The position numbers and the translations under genes were made by a program. A DNA stretch of 64,000 nt, taken from contig CAUJDL010000065.1 of NCBI GenBank assembly GCA_963169635.1, positions 1 through 64,000 on the forward strand. The letters are read 5' to 3'. Below are positions 16,806 through 25,346 of this stretch, piece by piece (positions within the stretch are counted from its first letter, which is position 1; the number at the start of each line of letters is the position of its first letter). Under the pieces are notes generated by a model. The model had not been told where the DNA came from, did no database searches, and saw nothing but the letters and a program-made list of their open reading frames with translations. This DNA comes from Bacteroidota bacterium (GTDB lineage Bacteria; Bacteroidota; Bacteroidia; Chitinophagales; Chitinophagaceae).

Positions 16806-17537
16806 TTATTTGAAACTACTGTTCAATCTTTTTGCTACAACCTCCCAATTTACAATATTCCACCAGTTATTAATGTACTCTCCTCTTTTGTTTTGATACT
16901 TTAAATAATATGCATGTTCCCAAACATCTAAACCTAATAATGGAAAACCTTTTTCTGTAGCAATATCCATTAAAGGATTATCTTGATTAGGAGTAGAAGT
17001 AATTTTTAAACCTTCTGATGTAGCAATTAACCAAGCCCAACCACTACCAAAACGTTTTAATGCAGCATCTGAAAATTGTTTTTTTAAATTATCAAAAGAA
17101 CCAAAACTTGTATTAATACTATTAGCTAAAATATCTGTAGGTTGTTTGGTAGCATTAGGTGTCATAGTTTGCCAAAACAATTCATGATTATAATGGCCAC
17201 CAGCATTATTACGCATTTTGGTAGAGTAAGAAGATATATTGCTTAAAATGTTTTCTATGGTTGCAGCACTTTTATTTTTATATTCTTCTTTTAAAGCCTC
17301 ATTTAATTTCTTAGTATATCCTGCTGCATGTTTGGTATAATGTATTTCCATTGTTGCAGCATCTATGTAAGGCTCTAAATCTTTATAACTATAAGGCAAT
17401 GGTTGTTGTTTAAAGTCTATAGTTGTTATTGCATTACTTTGTTGTGCTTGTAAAAAAGAAGGAATCATTGCTAAACCAATACCTGCTTTTGCAGTATCAG
17501 TTAAAAATTTTCTGCGTTGTATTTTATGATTAGGCAT
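16806..17537 (-). CDS. Superoxide dismutase (Mn/Fe family) with Tat-like signal
   Basis: A 243-residue superoxide dismutase. Metal ligands are His66 (EIHYTKH), His118 (NHELFW), Asp204 and His208 (DVWEHAYY). NNAGGH before His118 and Gln185 in TPNQDNPL follow the manganese-type pattern. The first 30 residues carry RRKFL followed by a hydrophobic stretch ending in LQAQQ, a twin-arginine-type export signal, so a periplasmic location is likely. Its start overlaps the end of the LptF/G-like gene by 8 bases, so the two are probably translated from one mRNA. Confidence 0.92.
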   Translation of the reverse strand: MPNHKIQRRKFLTDTAKAGIGLAMIPSFLQAQQSNAITTIDFKQQPLPYSYKDLEPYIDAATMEIHYTKHAAGYTKKLNEALKEEYKNKSAATIENILSNISSYSTKMRNNAGGHYNHELFWQTMTPNATKQPTDILANSINTSFGSFDNLKKQFSDAALKRFGSGWAWLIATSEGLKITSTPNQDNPLMDIATEKGFPLLGLDVWEHAYYLKYQNKRGEYINNWWNIVNWEVVAKRLNSSFK

Positions 17538-18987
17538 GATGTGAAGATTTTGAATTTTTAAAGGTACTTAAAAATTTTTTTACTCCTTTGAATGTTCTGT
17601 AATAAAACTCTTTATTAAATAATTGAGAATCTCTCATTGCTTTGTATGTTAAAAATATACCAATAGGTATTAGTATAAAAGTACTTAACCACATACCAAT
17701 ATATGCAGGTACTACAGATTCTTTAGTCATCTTTTCTCCAAACGTATTAAACAAATGAAATACAATAAAAAAGATGATAGAAAAAACTAAAGGCATTCCT
17801 AAACCTCCTTTTCTAATAATAGAACCTAAAGGTGCACCAATTAAAAACAAAACAATACAAGCAATACTTAATGTAAATTTTCTATGCCACTCAATTTCAT
17901 GAAAGCGATAATTTTTTAGTTTAAATGAATATTCATCTGATTGAAGTGCATTTATATTTTTTACAGTATTTAATTGGCTATTAGCATTATCAAATACAAT
18001 TGCTTTTAAATGGTCGGGTATAATTTTTTGAAAAGTGTTAGCCTGTTTTGTTGTAGATGATTTTGGGGCAGATAATAAATTTACAGAGTCGGTATATTTT
18101 ACAAAGTTTAATACAGATGCTACTTCTTGATTACTACGAATAAGCATTCTATTATATCCTTTCTTTAAAGAGTCTAGTGTAATATTCAATTGTCTTACAC
18201 TTAACATTTTGGGGTCGTATTTAAAACTAGAGTCGCTGGTTTCATTCATTTGAAAAGTAGAAAGGTCAAATATTTTTTTATATTCTTTAAAACCTAATCT
18301 TATATAATCTGTATTGCTGCTAAAGCGTTGTCCTCTTTCTTCATAACGCCAACCATCTTTTAATATAAACTCTAAAAATTTTTTATCAGGAGTTACTCTC
18401 ATTATACCACTATCTGCAATTAAAACATTATCCTGAAAATTATATCTTTTTTCAAAAATTACAATGTTTCTAATGGTGCTATCATTTTTATCTTTCTTAC
18501 CAATTTTAATAGAAAAACCTTTTATCTGATGATAAAAAACACCTTCTTTAATATCAAATGCTGGTTTGGCTACAATAATATCGTACTTTAAAGAAGCCAA
18601 TTTTAATTGTGCTACAGGTATAATATTATTAGAAAAAATAAATGCAATGCCACCAATAAATATTGCTGTAATAAATAATGGTCGCATAAAACGAGATAAA
18701 GAAATACCAGCAGATTTAATAGCAACTAACTCAAATGTTTCGCCAAGATTTCCAAACGTCATGATTGAAGATAATAACATAGCCAAAGGAAGTGCTAATG
18801 GTATTAATGTTGCAGAAACATAAGTAATTAGTTTTAGAATAATTAAAATATCTAAACCCTTACCTACTAAATCATCTATATACAGCCAAAAAAACTGCAT
18901 TACTAATACAAATAATGATATAAAGAAAGTGGCAAAGAATGGACCAATAAAGGAACGTAGAATTAATGTATCTAACTTTTTTATCAC
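17530..18987 (-). CDS. LptF/LptG family permease
   Basis: A 485-residue inner-membrane protein of the YjgP/YjgQ (LptF/LptG) family, which extracts lipopolysaccharide from the inner membrane with the LptB ATPase. Three helices lie in the first 120 residues, followed by a large periplasmic beta domain (about 130-355) and three C-terminal helices. The N-terminus KKLDTLILRSFIGPFFATFF and the GAPLGSIIRKGGLGMP loop are typical. In Bacteroidota one such protein may act alone or with a second. GTG 18987 is taken as start because no ATG lies near. It is cotranscribed with the superoxide dismutase gene. Confidence 0.88.
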   Translation of the reverse strand: MIKKLDTLILRSFIGPFFATFFISLFVLVMQFFWLYIDDLVGKGLDILIILKLITYVSATLIPLALPLAMLLSSIMTFGNLGETFELVAIKSAGISLSRFMRPLFITAIFIGGIAFIFSNNIIPVAQLKLASLKYDIIVAKPAFDIKEGVFYHQIKGFSIKIGKKDKNDSTIRNIVIFEKRYNFQDNVLIADSGIMRVTPDKKFLEFILKDGWRYEERGQRFSSNTDYIRLGFKEYKKIFDLSTFQMNETSDSSFKYDPKMLSVRQLNITLDSLKKGYNRMLIRSNQEVASVLNFVKYTDSVNLLSAPKSSTTKQANTFQKIIPDHLKAIVFDNANSQLNTVKNINALQSDEYSFKLKNYRFHEIEWHRKFTLSIACIVLFLIGAPLGSIIRKGGLGMPLVFSIIFFIVFHLFNTFGEKMTKESVVPAYIGMWLSTFILIPIGIFLTYKAMRDSQLFNKEFYYRTFKGVKKFLSTFKNSKSSHHA

Positions 18988-19142
18988 CTTTAATTTTCTT
19001 TATAAAACGATTAGTAAAATATTTATAAGCAAATGTAAATGTTTATCATTCAGAAATATAAGTGCTTTAGGATAGCTTTTTTATTTTAACAAACTACATA
19101 TTAAAATACTATTGATGTTTTTTTTAAAATGATAACACAAAA

Positions 19143-19177
19143 AAATCTCACTTTATTAAGGTGAGATTTAATTTTTT
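19143..19177 (-). terminator. Terminator of the START-like gene
   Basis: A perfect 9-bp stem, AAATCTCAC (19143-19151) with GTGAGATTT (19161-19169), has A-rich sequence on one side and T-rich on the other. It can end minus-strand transcripts from 19201 and could work in both directions. Confidence 0.75.
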
Positions 19178-19200
19178 AAAAAATATTTTGCTATCAAAAT

Positions 19201-19584
19201 TTAACTACCAATTCTGTATAGTAATTCCTTTACCTGATATTCCCAAAGTTGTGATTGATCTTTAATTTCACTTTTATCTGCAAAATCAGCCACAATTAAA
19301 ATCGTTTGATTAGATATTTCTGTTTTAGCAATTCTAAATTCAAAATATTCTTCTTTAGGAGCATGCAACCAACGATAACGAACAAATTTATCTTGTTCCA
19401 TATCTACAATTATAGCTTTATCTGGTGCACCACCACTCCAACTAAAACTTAATTCTCCTTCCCACTCATCTACTTTATCTGCAAACCATTCTTGTAATCC
19501 AGTTGGAGTACTAAGAAATTCAAAAAGTATTGTTGGCGAACTTTTTACTTTAAACTCTAAGGTAAATAATTGTTTTTTACTCAT
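19201..19584 (-). CDS. START-like (SRPBCC superfamily) domain protein
   Basis: A 127-residue single-domain protein of the SRPBCC/START-like superfamily, common in Bacteroidota. It begins with the typical strand-helix pattern (FTLEFKVKSSPTILFEFLST) and GLQEWFADKV, and ends with a long amphipathic helix (QLWEYQVKELLYRIGS). The fold makes a hydrophobic pocket, but the ligand is unknown. It is a single-gene unit with its own promoter at 19590 and terminator at 19143. No enzymatic residues can be assigned. Confidence 0.8.
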   Translation of the reverse strand: MSKKQLFTLEFKVKSSPTILFEFLSTPTGLQEWFADKVDEWEGELSFSWSGGAPDKAIIVDMEQDKFVRYRWLHAPKEEYFEFRIAKTEISNQTILIVADFADKSEIKDQSQLWEYQVKELLYRIGS

Positions 19585-19589
19585 TATAT

Positions 19590-19597
19590 CAACTTTA
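19590..19597 (-). promoter_or_regulatory. Putative -7 element of the START-like gene
   Basis: The minus strand reads TAAAGTTG, one mismatch from TAnnTTTG, and ends 5 bases before the ATG, so the transcript may have little or no leader. Confidence 0.35.
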
Positions 19598-19779
19598 ATC
19601 TTTGTTCACGTGTTGCAATAATAGTAATTAATAGCTTTTAGCCAAATGTTTTTTTGTAAAAAACAAGCAGTTTAAGCTATCAGCAACAAAAAAAGTAGGA
19701 TATTTTTTTTAGTTTAATGAAGATAAATGAAAAATACTTGTTGGTTGTTTTACCTTTATCGCCTTTATAAACATTATAC

Positions 19780-20415
19780 ATGCACCAAATTTTAGAGCAA
19801 CTTTATACTAATATTCAGCTTACTACTTGGTATGAGTATTTAGCTGTTACAACAGGTATTTTAAGTGTTTGGTATAGCAGAAAAGAAAATATTTTGGTTT
19901 ATCCTATTGGGCTTGTTAATACAATTATTTATATATACATCAGTTTTAAGTATCATTTACTCGGAGAAGGAACAGTAAATTTTTACTATACTATTATGAG
20001 CATTTATGGCTGGTGGTTATGGTCTAAAAAAGATGTTAATAGTCATCAAAATACTTTACATATTAGTTATAGTACATCTAAAGAATGGATACATCAATTA
20101 CTATTTTTTGCTGCAATGTTTTTAACCTATTTTATTGCTATAAGTATTGCTAAAAAATATTTTGCTGAAGGTGCTATTCCTTGGGCAGATGCATTTGCAA
20201 CTGCATCTGCATTTACAGCTATGTGGTTAATGGCTAAGAAAAAAGTAGAAAGCTGGAGCTGGTGGATTGTTACTAATATTGCTTCTATTCCTTTATACTT
20301 TGTAAAAACTTTGGTATTAAGCAGTTTTCAATATGTAGTGTTTTTAATATTAGCAATTGCAGGTTTAATTACTTGGATGAATAAAGCAAAAGCAAATAAA
20401 CAAACCAATCATTAA
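19780..20415 (+). CDS. pnuC: Nicotinamide riboside transporter PnuC
   Basis: A 211-residue PnuC-family membrane protein with about seven helices that brings in nicotinamide riboside (or a related vitamin) by facilitated diffusion for NAD synthesis. Family hallmarks are the early WYEYLAVTTGILSVWYSRKEN region, the YPIGLVNTIIY helix, YGWWLW and a late SWSWWIVTNIAS with conserved Trp/Asn. No nadR kinase gene adjoins. No riboswitch was recognised in the 194-base upstream gap. Substrate could also be thiamine in PnuT-like variants, so the symbol rests on family. Confidence 0.88.
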   Translation: MHQILEQLYTNIQLTTWYEYLAVTTGILSVWYSRKENILVYPIGLVNTIIYIYISFKYHLLGEGTVNFYYTIMSIYGWWLWSKKDVNSHQNTLHISYSTSKEWIHQLLFFAAMFLTYFIAISIAKKYFAEGAIPWADAFATASAFTAMWLMAKKKVESWSWWIVTNIASIPLYFVKTLVLSSFQYVVFLILAIAGLITWMNKAKANKQTNH

Positions 20416-20474
20416 AACAATTTTTTACAATTACGAAATATGAAAATCTATTGTTGTAAAAGTTAAATATATTA

Positions 20475-20502
20475 TTGACAAATAAAAAAATTATCATCTT
20501 TG
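20475..20502 (+). promoter_or_regulatory. Promoter of the DinB-family gene
   Basis: TTG at 20475-20477 and CATCTTTG at 20495-20502 (one mismatch to TAnnTTTG) are 17 bases apart. The TTG could be misread as a start codon of a longer protein. The promoter shows that ATG 20532 is the more likely start. Confidence 0.5.
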
Positions 20503-20531
20503 ATGCATTATTTAAAACTAAAAAAAATATT

Positions 20532-21038
20532 ATGTCATTAGCACATTCACTTATTAAAGAGTTAGAGCATGAAGTAGCAAGTACACAAAAAATATTAGCA
20601 TGTGTACCAGCAGAAAAATTTGATTGGAAACCACATGCAAAATCTATGACATTAAAACAATTATCTACGCATGTTGCCAACCTTGCAAGTTGGGCAGAAA
20701 TTGTAATAAACTCAGACTATTTAGATTTTGCAGAAGGTAAATTTCAGCATCCAACTATTAACACTACACAAGATTTATTAAACGAATTACAATCAGGTGC
20801 TCAAAAGTCTATAGCAGCATTAAAATCTGTAAAAGATGAAGATTTAATTCAAAAAGAATGGACATTAAAAAATGGCGATACCATACTTTTAAAACTTACT
20901 AAAATTGGTTTTATACGTAGTATGGCATATAATCATTTATATCATCATAGAGGTCAGTTATCTGTTTATTTAAGATTATTAGATGTTACTATTCCAGGTA
21001 TGTATGGACCAAGTGCAGATGAAATGCCTAAAGCTTAA
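20532..21038 (+). CDS. DinB family protein
   Basis: A 168-residue four-helix-bundle protein of the DinB/YfiT superfamily. Members bind a divalent metal with three His residues, and several act as thiol-dependent transferases. Candidate ligands are the His in STHVANLASW and the pair in NHLYHHRGQL. The end reads VTIPGMYGPSADE, a conserved DinB terminus. The promoter placed at 20475-20502 rules out the longer TTG-started form. The function is unknown. It is followed after 44 bases by a lipoprotein gene on the same strand. Confidence 0.85.
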   Translation: MSLAHSLIKELEHEVASTQKILACVPAEKFDWKPHAKSMTLKQLSTHVANLASWAEIVINSDYLDFAEGKFQHPTINTTQDLLNELQSGAQKSIAALKSVKDEDLIQKEWTLKNGDTILLKLTKIGFIRSMAYNHLYHHRGQLSVYLRLLDVTIPGMYGPSADEMPKA

Positions 21039-21082
21039 AATATTTTCTAACCTATCATTATTAATAAATATTTTTAAAAACC

Positions 21083-21550
21083 ATGAAAAAAATTATTGCT
21101 CTATCATTAAGTAGTTTTATTATTTTTAGTTGTAATAATACTACTGTAGAAAACACACCAACAAAAGATACAGTTACTACTATAACTACACCATCAACAG
21201 ATACAACAGCTGCTACTTCAGAAACAATTGAATTAGATAATGGCCAAAAGTGGAAATTAAATGAAGAAATGAAACCCTTTATTTTAGCCATAGAAAATAC
21301 TGTAAACAACTATGTAAAAAAGCAATCTAAAGATTATAAGTTTTTAGCTACTTTACTTAACGAAAAAAATGAAACACTTATTAATAGTTGTACAATGACA
21401 GGTAAAAGCCACGATGAATTACATAAATGGCTACATCCACACCTTGAAAGAGTAGAAGCATTAGAAAAAGCTACAGATGAGCAACAAGCCAATGAAATTA
21501 TTAAGCAAATTCAACAATCTTTTGAAGTATTACATCAATACTTTCAATAA
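21083..21550 (+). CDS. Hypothetical lipoprotein
   Basis: A 155-residue protein with a lipoprotein signal (IALSLSSFIIFSCNN, Cys about residue 17), a Thr-rich linker (TKDTVTTITTPSTDTTAATS) and a helical mature domain with GKSHDELHKWLHPHLERVEAL. That last His-containing segment is a recurring feature of small Bacteroidota lipoproteins of unknown function. I cannot assign a role. It is followed by a strong terminator at 21573, so it ends the short unit that starts with the DinB gene. Confidence 0.7.
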   Translation: MKKIIALSLSSFIIFSCNNTTVENTPTKDTVTTITTPSTDTTAATSETIELDNGQKWKLNEEMKPFILAIENTVNNYVKKQSKDYKFLATLLNEKNETLINSCTMTGKSHDELHKWLHPHLERVEALEKATDEQQANEIIKQIQQSFEVLHQYFQ

Positions 21551-21572
21551 TTGATTAAATGTATAAATCATC

Positions 21573-21602
21573 AGCCCTTTATTTGTTTAAAGGGCTTTTT
21601 TA
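21573..21602 (+). terminator. Rho-independent terminator after the 21083 lipoprotein gene
   Basis: AGCCCTTTA (21573-21581) pairs with TAAAGGGCT (21588-21596) around a 6-base loop and is followed by T residues. Confidence 0.88.
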
Positions 21603-21699
21603 TTTGTATCAATAGCCCACAAAAACAAGTTTTATCAGATAAATTAGTTATTAAGCATTTTTACAAAAGAAATTTCCTATTAAAGTAGAAAATATGCTG

Positions 21700-21707
21700 T
21701 AATTTTG
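21700..21707 (+). promoter_or_regulatory. -7 element of gap
   Basis: TAATTTTG is an exact TAnnTTTG match 39 bases before ATG 21747. An upstream TTG at 21705 overlaps it and cannot be the real start. Confidence 0.6.
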
Positions 21708-21746
21708 CCACCACTTTTTATTATTCAAAAATTAAAAAATAACATT

Positions 21747-22754
21747 ATGGTAAAGGTTGCTATTAATGGATTTGGCAGAATTGGCCGTTTGGTTTTTCGT
21801 CAAATTTATAACATGGAAGGAATAGATGTTGTTGCTATCAACGATTTAACTTCTCCAAAAGTATTAGCTCATTTATTAAAGTACGATAGTGCACAAGGGC
21901 GTTTTAATGCAGAAGTTTCTGCAACTGAAGATGCAATAGTGGTAAATGGCGATACAGTAAAAATTTATGCACAAAAAGATCCTGCACAAATTCCTTGGGG
22001 TGCTCATGGTGTAGATGTTGTAATTGAAGCTACAGGATTTTTTACAGATAAAGCAAAAGCAGAAGCTCATATAACTGCAGGAGCAAAAAGAGTTGTAATT
22101 TCTGCACCTGCAACTGGCGATTTAAAAACAGTTGTGTTTAATGTTAATCATCAAATTTTAGATGGTTCAGAAACAATTATTTCTTGTGCTTCTTGTACTA
22201 CTAACTGTTTAGCTCCAATGGCTAAAGTATTAAGCGATAAATATGGTATTCTTTCAGGTAGCATGACTACAATACATGCTTATACTAACGACCAAAATAC
22301 TTTAGATGCTCCACATCCTAAAGGAGATTTACGTAGAGCAAGAGCTGCAGCTCAAAATATTGTTCCTAATAGTACTGGTGCTGCTAAAGCTATTGGTTTA
22401 GTTTTACCTGAATTAAAAGGAAAATTAGATGGTGGTGCACAACGTGTTCCTGTAATTACAGGCTCTTTAACTGAGTTAGTAACTGTACTTGGTAAAAAAG
22501 TAACTGCAGAAGAAATAAATGCTGCAATGAAAGCTGCAAGCAACGAAAGCTTTGGCTATACAGAAGATGAATTAGTAAGCTCTGATATTGTTGGCATTCA
22601 CTATGGTAGCTTATTCGATGCTACACAAACTAAAGTAATTACTAATGGCGATACACAAATTGTAAAAACTGTTAGTTGGTACGATAATGAAATGAGCTAT
22701 GTAAGCCAATTAGTACGTACTGTAAAATATTTTGCAGGGTTAATAAGTAAATAA
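21747..22754 (+). CDS. gap: Glyceraldehyde-3-phosphate dehydrogenase
   Basis: A 335-residue phosphorylating GAPDH, which oxidises glyceraldehyde 3-phosphate with NAD and phosphate in glycolysis. It has the Rossmann motif NGFGRIGR (7-14) and Asp33 after the second strand, which favours NAD over NADP. The catalytic site is Cys150 in SCASCTTNC with His177 in TIHAYT. The C-terminal [15 protein letters not shown] is standard. ATG 21747 is chosen because the promoter overlaps the longer TTG-started form. pgk follows on the same strand with its own promoter. Confidence 0.97.
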   Translation: MVKVAINGFGRIGRLVFRQIYNMEGIDVVAINDLTSPKVLAHLLKYDSAQGRFNAEVSATEDAIVVNGDTVKIYAQKDPAQIPWGAHGVDVVIEATGFFTDKAKAEAHITAGAKRVVISAPATGDLKTVVFNVNHQILDGSETIISCASCTTNCLAPMAKVLSDKYGILSGSMTTIHAYTNDQNTLDAPHPKGDLRRARAAAQNIVPNSTGAAKAIGLVLPELKGKLDGGAQRVPVITGSLTELVTVLGKKVTAEEINAAMKAASNESFGYTEDELVSSDIVGIHYGSLFDATQTKVITNGDTQIVKTVSWYDNEMSYVSQLVRTVKYFAGLISK

Positions 22755-22851
22755 TAATGACGATTAAGAGCCTAATTCTTTACGCTTATTTATATCATTA
22801 CTTATTACTTTATTGTAAAAATATTTATCATCAATAACATTCATTTATTTT

Positions 22852-22882
22852 AAAGTTCTGAGTAACCTGCTCAGAACTTTTT
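22852..22882 (+). terminator. Terminator of gap
   Basis: An 11-bp perfect stem, AAAGTTCTGAG (22852-22862) with CTCAGAACTTT (22870-22880), is followed by T residues. Its T tract runs straight into the -7 element of pgk. Confidence 0.85.
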
Positions 22883-22883
22883 A

Positions 22884-22891
22884 TATTTTTG
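22884..22891 (+). promoter_or_regulatory. -7 element of pgk
   Basis: TATTTTTG matches TAnnTTTG and begins 3 bases after the gap terminator stem. The pgk ATG is at 22915. Confidence 0.5.
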
Positions 22892-22914
22892 AAAATCTTT
22901 ATAAAACAACTATT

Positions 22915-24114
22915 ATGAGTAATTTTTCTAACCACAACTTTGCAAATCAAAAAGCATTAATTCGTGTAGATTTTAATGTACCATTAGATAAAACTACTTT
23001 AGCCATTACTGATGATACAAGAATAAAAGCTGCTTTACCTACTATTCAAAAAATTTTAAAAGATGGTGGTAGCGTAATTCTTATGAGCCATTTAGGTCGC
23101 CCAAAAGAAGGACCTGAAGATAAATACTCATTAAAACATTTGGTAAAACATTTAAGTGATTTATTAGGTGGCAAAACAGTTTTTTTTGCAAATGATTGTA
23201 TTGGTGAGCAAGCTGTACTTACAGCATCTATGCTAAAAGCAGGAGAAGTTTTATTGTTAGAAAATTTACGTTTTTATAAAGAAGAAGAAAAAGGCAATGA
23301 AGATTTTGCCAAAAAATTAGCTGCATTAGGCGATGTGTGGATTAATGATGCATTTGGTACAGCCCATAGAGCTCATGCTTCTACTGCTGTAATAGCTAAA
23401 TTTTTTCCTAAAGAAAAAAGATTTTTTGGCTTATTAATGGAAGCAGAAGTTAATGCAGCAGAACAAGTATTGCATAAAGCACAAAAACCTTTTACTGCAA
23501 TTATAGGTGGTGCTAAAGTTTCTGATAAAATTTTAATTATAGAAAATTTATTAGAAAAAGCAACAGATATTATTATTGGTGGTGGTATGGCTTACACTTT
23601 TATGAAAGCACAAGGTGGACAAATTGGTAGCTCTCTTTGCGAAGATGATAGATTACAAACAGCATTAGAAATATTAGCAAAAGCAAAAGCTAAACAAGTA
23701 AATATTCATTTACCAGAAGACTCTATAATTGCAGATAAATTTGCTGCAGATGCTAATACACAAATAGCTCAAAGCAATGCTATACAAGATGGTTGGATGG
23801 GTTTAGATATTGGTACAAATGCAGCAAATAAATTTAGTGAGGTAATTAAATACTCTAAAACTATTTTATGGAATGGACCAATGGGTGTTTTTGAAATAGA
23901 AAAATTTCAATCAGGTACAAAAGCAGTTGCAGTAGCTGTAGCTGCAAGTACACAAACTGGTGCATTTAGTTTAGTTGGTGGTGGCGATAGTGTTGCTGCT
24001 GTAAACCAATTTGGATTTAATGATAAAGTAAGCTATGTTAGTACAGGTGGTGGTGCAATGCTTGAATATTTTGAAGGAAAAACTTTACCAGGCATTGCTG
24101 CTGTAAATGAATAA
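22915..24114 (+). CDS. pgk: Phosphoglycerate kinase
   Basis: A 399-residue phosphoglycerate kinase, making ATP from 1,3-bisphosphoglycerate. Signatures are the N-terminal RVDFNVPLD with the substrate-binding SHLGRPK (about 59-65), [12 protein letters not shown], the hinge and [14 protein letters not shown]. The C-terminal nucleotide domain has [18 protein letters not shown] and the closing GGGDSVAAV. Length is normal. It lies 160 bases after gap with a terminator and promoter between them, so the two glycolytic genes can be controlled separately. Confidence 0.97.
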   Translation: MSNFSNHNFANQKALIRVDFNVPLDKTTLAITDDTRIKAALPTIQKILKDGGSVILMSHLGRPKEGPEDKYSLKHLVKHLSDLLGGKTVFFANDCIGEQAVLTASMLKAGEVLLLENLRFYKEEEKGNEDFAKKLAALGDVWINDAFGTAHRAHASTAVIAKFFPKEKRFFGLLMEAEVNAAEQVLHKAQKPFTAIIGGAKVSDKILIIENLLEKATDIIIGGGMAYTFMKAQGGQIGSSLCEDDRLQTALEILAKAKAKQVNIHLPEDSIIADKFAADANTQIAQSNAIQDGWMGLDIGTNAANKFSEVIKYSKTILWNGPMGVFEIEKFQSGTKAVAVAVAASTQTGAFSLVGGGDSVAAVNQFGFNDKVSYVSTGGGAMLEYFEGKTLPGIAAVNE

Positions 24115-24161
24115 TTACTATCAATAAAAAAGTAAATTAATAGACAAATATTACTTGTGTT

Positions 24162-25190
24162 ATGGAAAAATTGCTACAACAATTAGAAGAATATAAAAAA
24201 GCAATCAGTGCAGAAAACCCAACAAATGCAGATGAAATAGAATCATTTCGTATTAAATATCTTGGTACAAAAGGTATTGTAAAATCTGTTATGGGTTTTA
24301 TGAAAGATGTAGCAGTAGAAAAAAAGAAAGAAGCAGGGCAACTATTAAATGATTTTAAATTATTGGTAGAAGCAAAATATGAAGCATTAAAAAATACTGC
24401 AACTACACATCAAGCTAATGCAAGTAATATAGATATTTCTTTACCAGGAAATCCTATTAATGTTGGTTCTCGTCATCCTTTAAGTTTAATAAAAAATCAA
24501 ATAATAACTATTTTTCAAAGATTAGGTTTTGCAGTAGCAGAAGGTCCAGAAATAGAAGATGATTGGCACAACTTTGGAGCAATGAATTTACCAGAAGATC
24601 ATCCTGCACGTGATATGCAAGATACTTTTTATATTCATCAAAATCCTGCATGGCTTTTAAGAACTCATACTAGTAGTGTTCAAGCAAGGGTAATGGAAAA
24701 ACAACAACCTCCAATACGTGTTATTTGCCCTGGCAGAGTTTATAGAAATGAAACTATCAGTGCCAGAGCTCATTGCTTTTTTCATCAGGTAGAAGGTTTG
24801 TATATTGATGAAAATGTAAGCTTTGCCGACTTAAAACAAACGCTGTATTATTTTGTACAAGAAATGTTTGGTAAAGATGTAAAAGTAAGGTTTAGACCAA
24901 GTTATTTTCCTTTTACAGAACCAAGTGCAGAAATGGATATCAGCTGTTTAATTTGTGAAGGTAATGGTTGTAATGTTTGTAAACATACAGGTTGGGTAGA
25001 AATTTTAGGAAGTGGTATGGTGCATCCTAAAGTGTTAGAAAACTTTGGTATAGATAGTAATAAATATACAGGCTTTGCATTTGGTATGGGTGTAGAAAGA
25101 ATTTGTCAGCTAAAATACAGGGTAAATGATTTACGCCTTTATAGCCAAAACGATATAAGATTTCTTAAACAATTTACAGGCGTTGTTTAG
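24162..25190 (+). CDS. pheS: Phenylalanyl-tRNA synthetase alpha subunit
   Basis: A 342-residue class II synthetase alpha subunit. The N-terminal coiled coil (about 1-85) binds tRNA. The catalytic domain contains GSRHPL, GFAVAEGPEIEDDWHNF, RTHTSSVQARVM (motif 2 region), ICPGRVYRNE and the final motif 3 GFAFGMGVERI. A CLICEGNGCNVCKHTGW stretch holds four cysteines, as in many PheS. The beta subunit pheT is not adjacent, which is usual in Bacteroidota. It is probably a single-gene unit, with a weak AT-rich hairpin downstream. Confidence 0.96.
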   Translation: MEKLLQQLEEYKKAISAENPTNADEIESFRIKYLGTKGIVKSVMGFMKDVAVEKKKEAGQLLNDFKLLVEAKYEALKNTATTHQANASNIDISLPGNPINVGSRHPLSLIKNQIITIFQRLGFAVAEGPEIEDDWHNFGAMNLPEDHPARDMQDTFYIHQNPAWLLRTHTSSVQARVMEKQQPPIRVICPGRVYRNETISARAHCFFHQVEGLYIDENVSFADLKQTLYYFVQEMFGKDVKVRFRPSYFPFTEPSAEMDISCLICEGNGCNVCKHTGWVEILGSGMVHPKVLENFGIDSNKYTGFAFGMGVERICQLKYRVNDLRLYSQNDIRFLKQFTGVV

Positions 25191-25192
25191 CC

Positions 25193-25225
25193 AATAAAGT
25201 AGATAATTACTGTATTTACTTTATT
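25193..25225 (+). terminator. Weak AT-rich hairpin after pheS
   Basis: AATAAAGTA (25193-25201) and TACTTTATT (25217-25225) are perfectly complementary. The stem is A/T-rich and lacks a clean T tract, so a terminator role is uncertain. Confidence 0.35.
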
Positions 25226-25295
25226 AAAATTTATCTAAGTAAAAAATTACTTTAGCTAAACTTCTTTTCAGCATTATTTTTTCTTGCATATTCCT

Positions 25296-25303
25296 TACCT
25301 TCG
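25296..25303 (+). promoter_or_regulatory. Putative -7 element of ileS
   Basis: TACCTTCG differs from TAnnTTTG at one base and lies 43 bases before the ileS ATG. No clear -33 is visible. Confidence 0.4.
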
Positions 25304-25346
25304 CCTACTTAAAAATCAATAATAATAAGCATTTCAGGCAAGTATT

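Noticed and set aside
19585-19779. Possible NAD- or thiamine-related riboswitch upstream of pnuC
   Set aside because: I could not build a conserved fold or core motif of a known riboswitch in this 194-base gap.
20475-20531. Longer TTG-started form of the DinB-family protein
   Set aside because: The TTG coincides with the -33 element of a good promoter, and the extra 19 residues do not look like the family's start.
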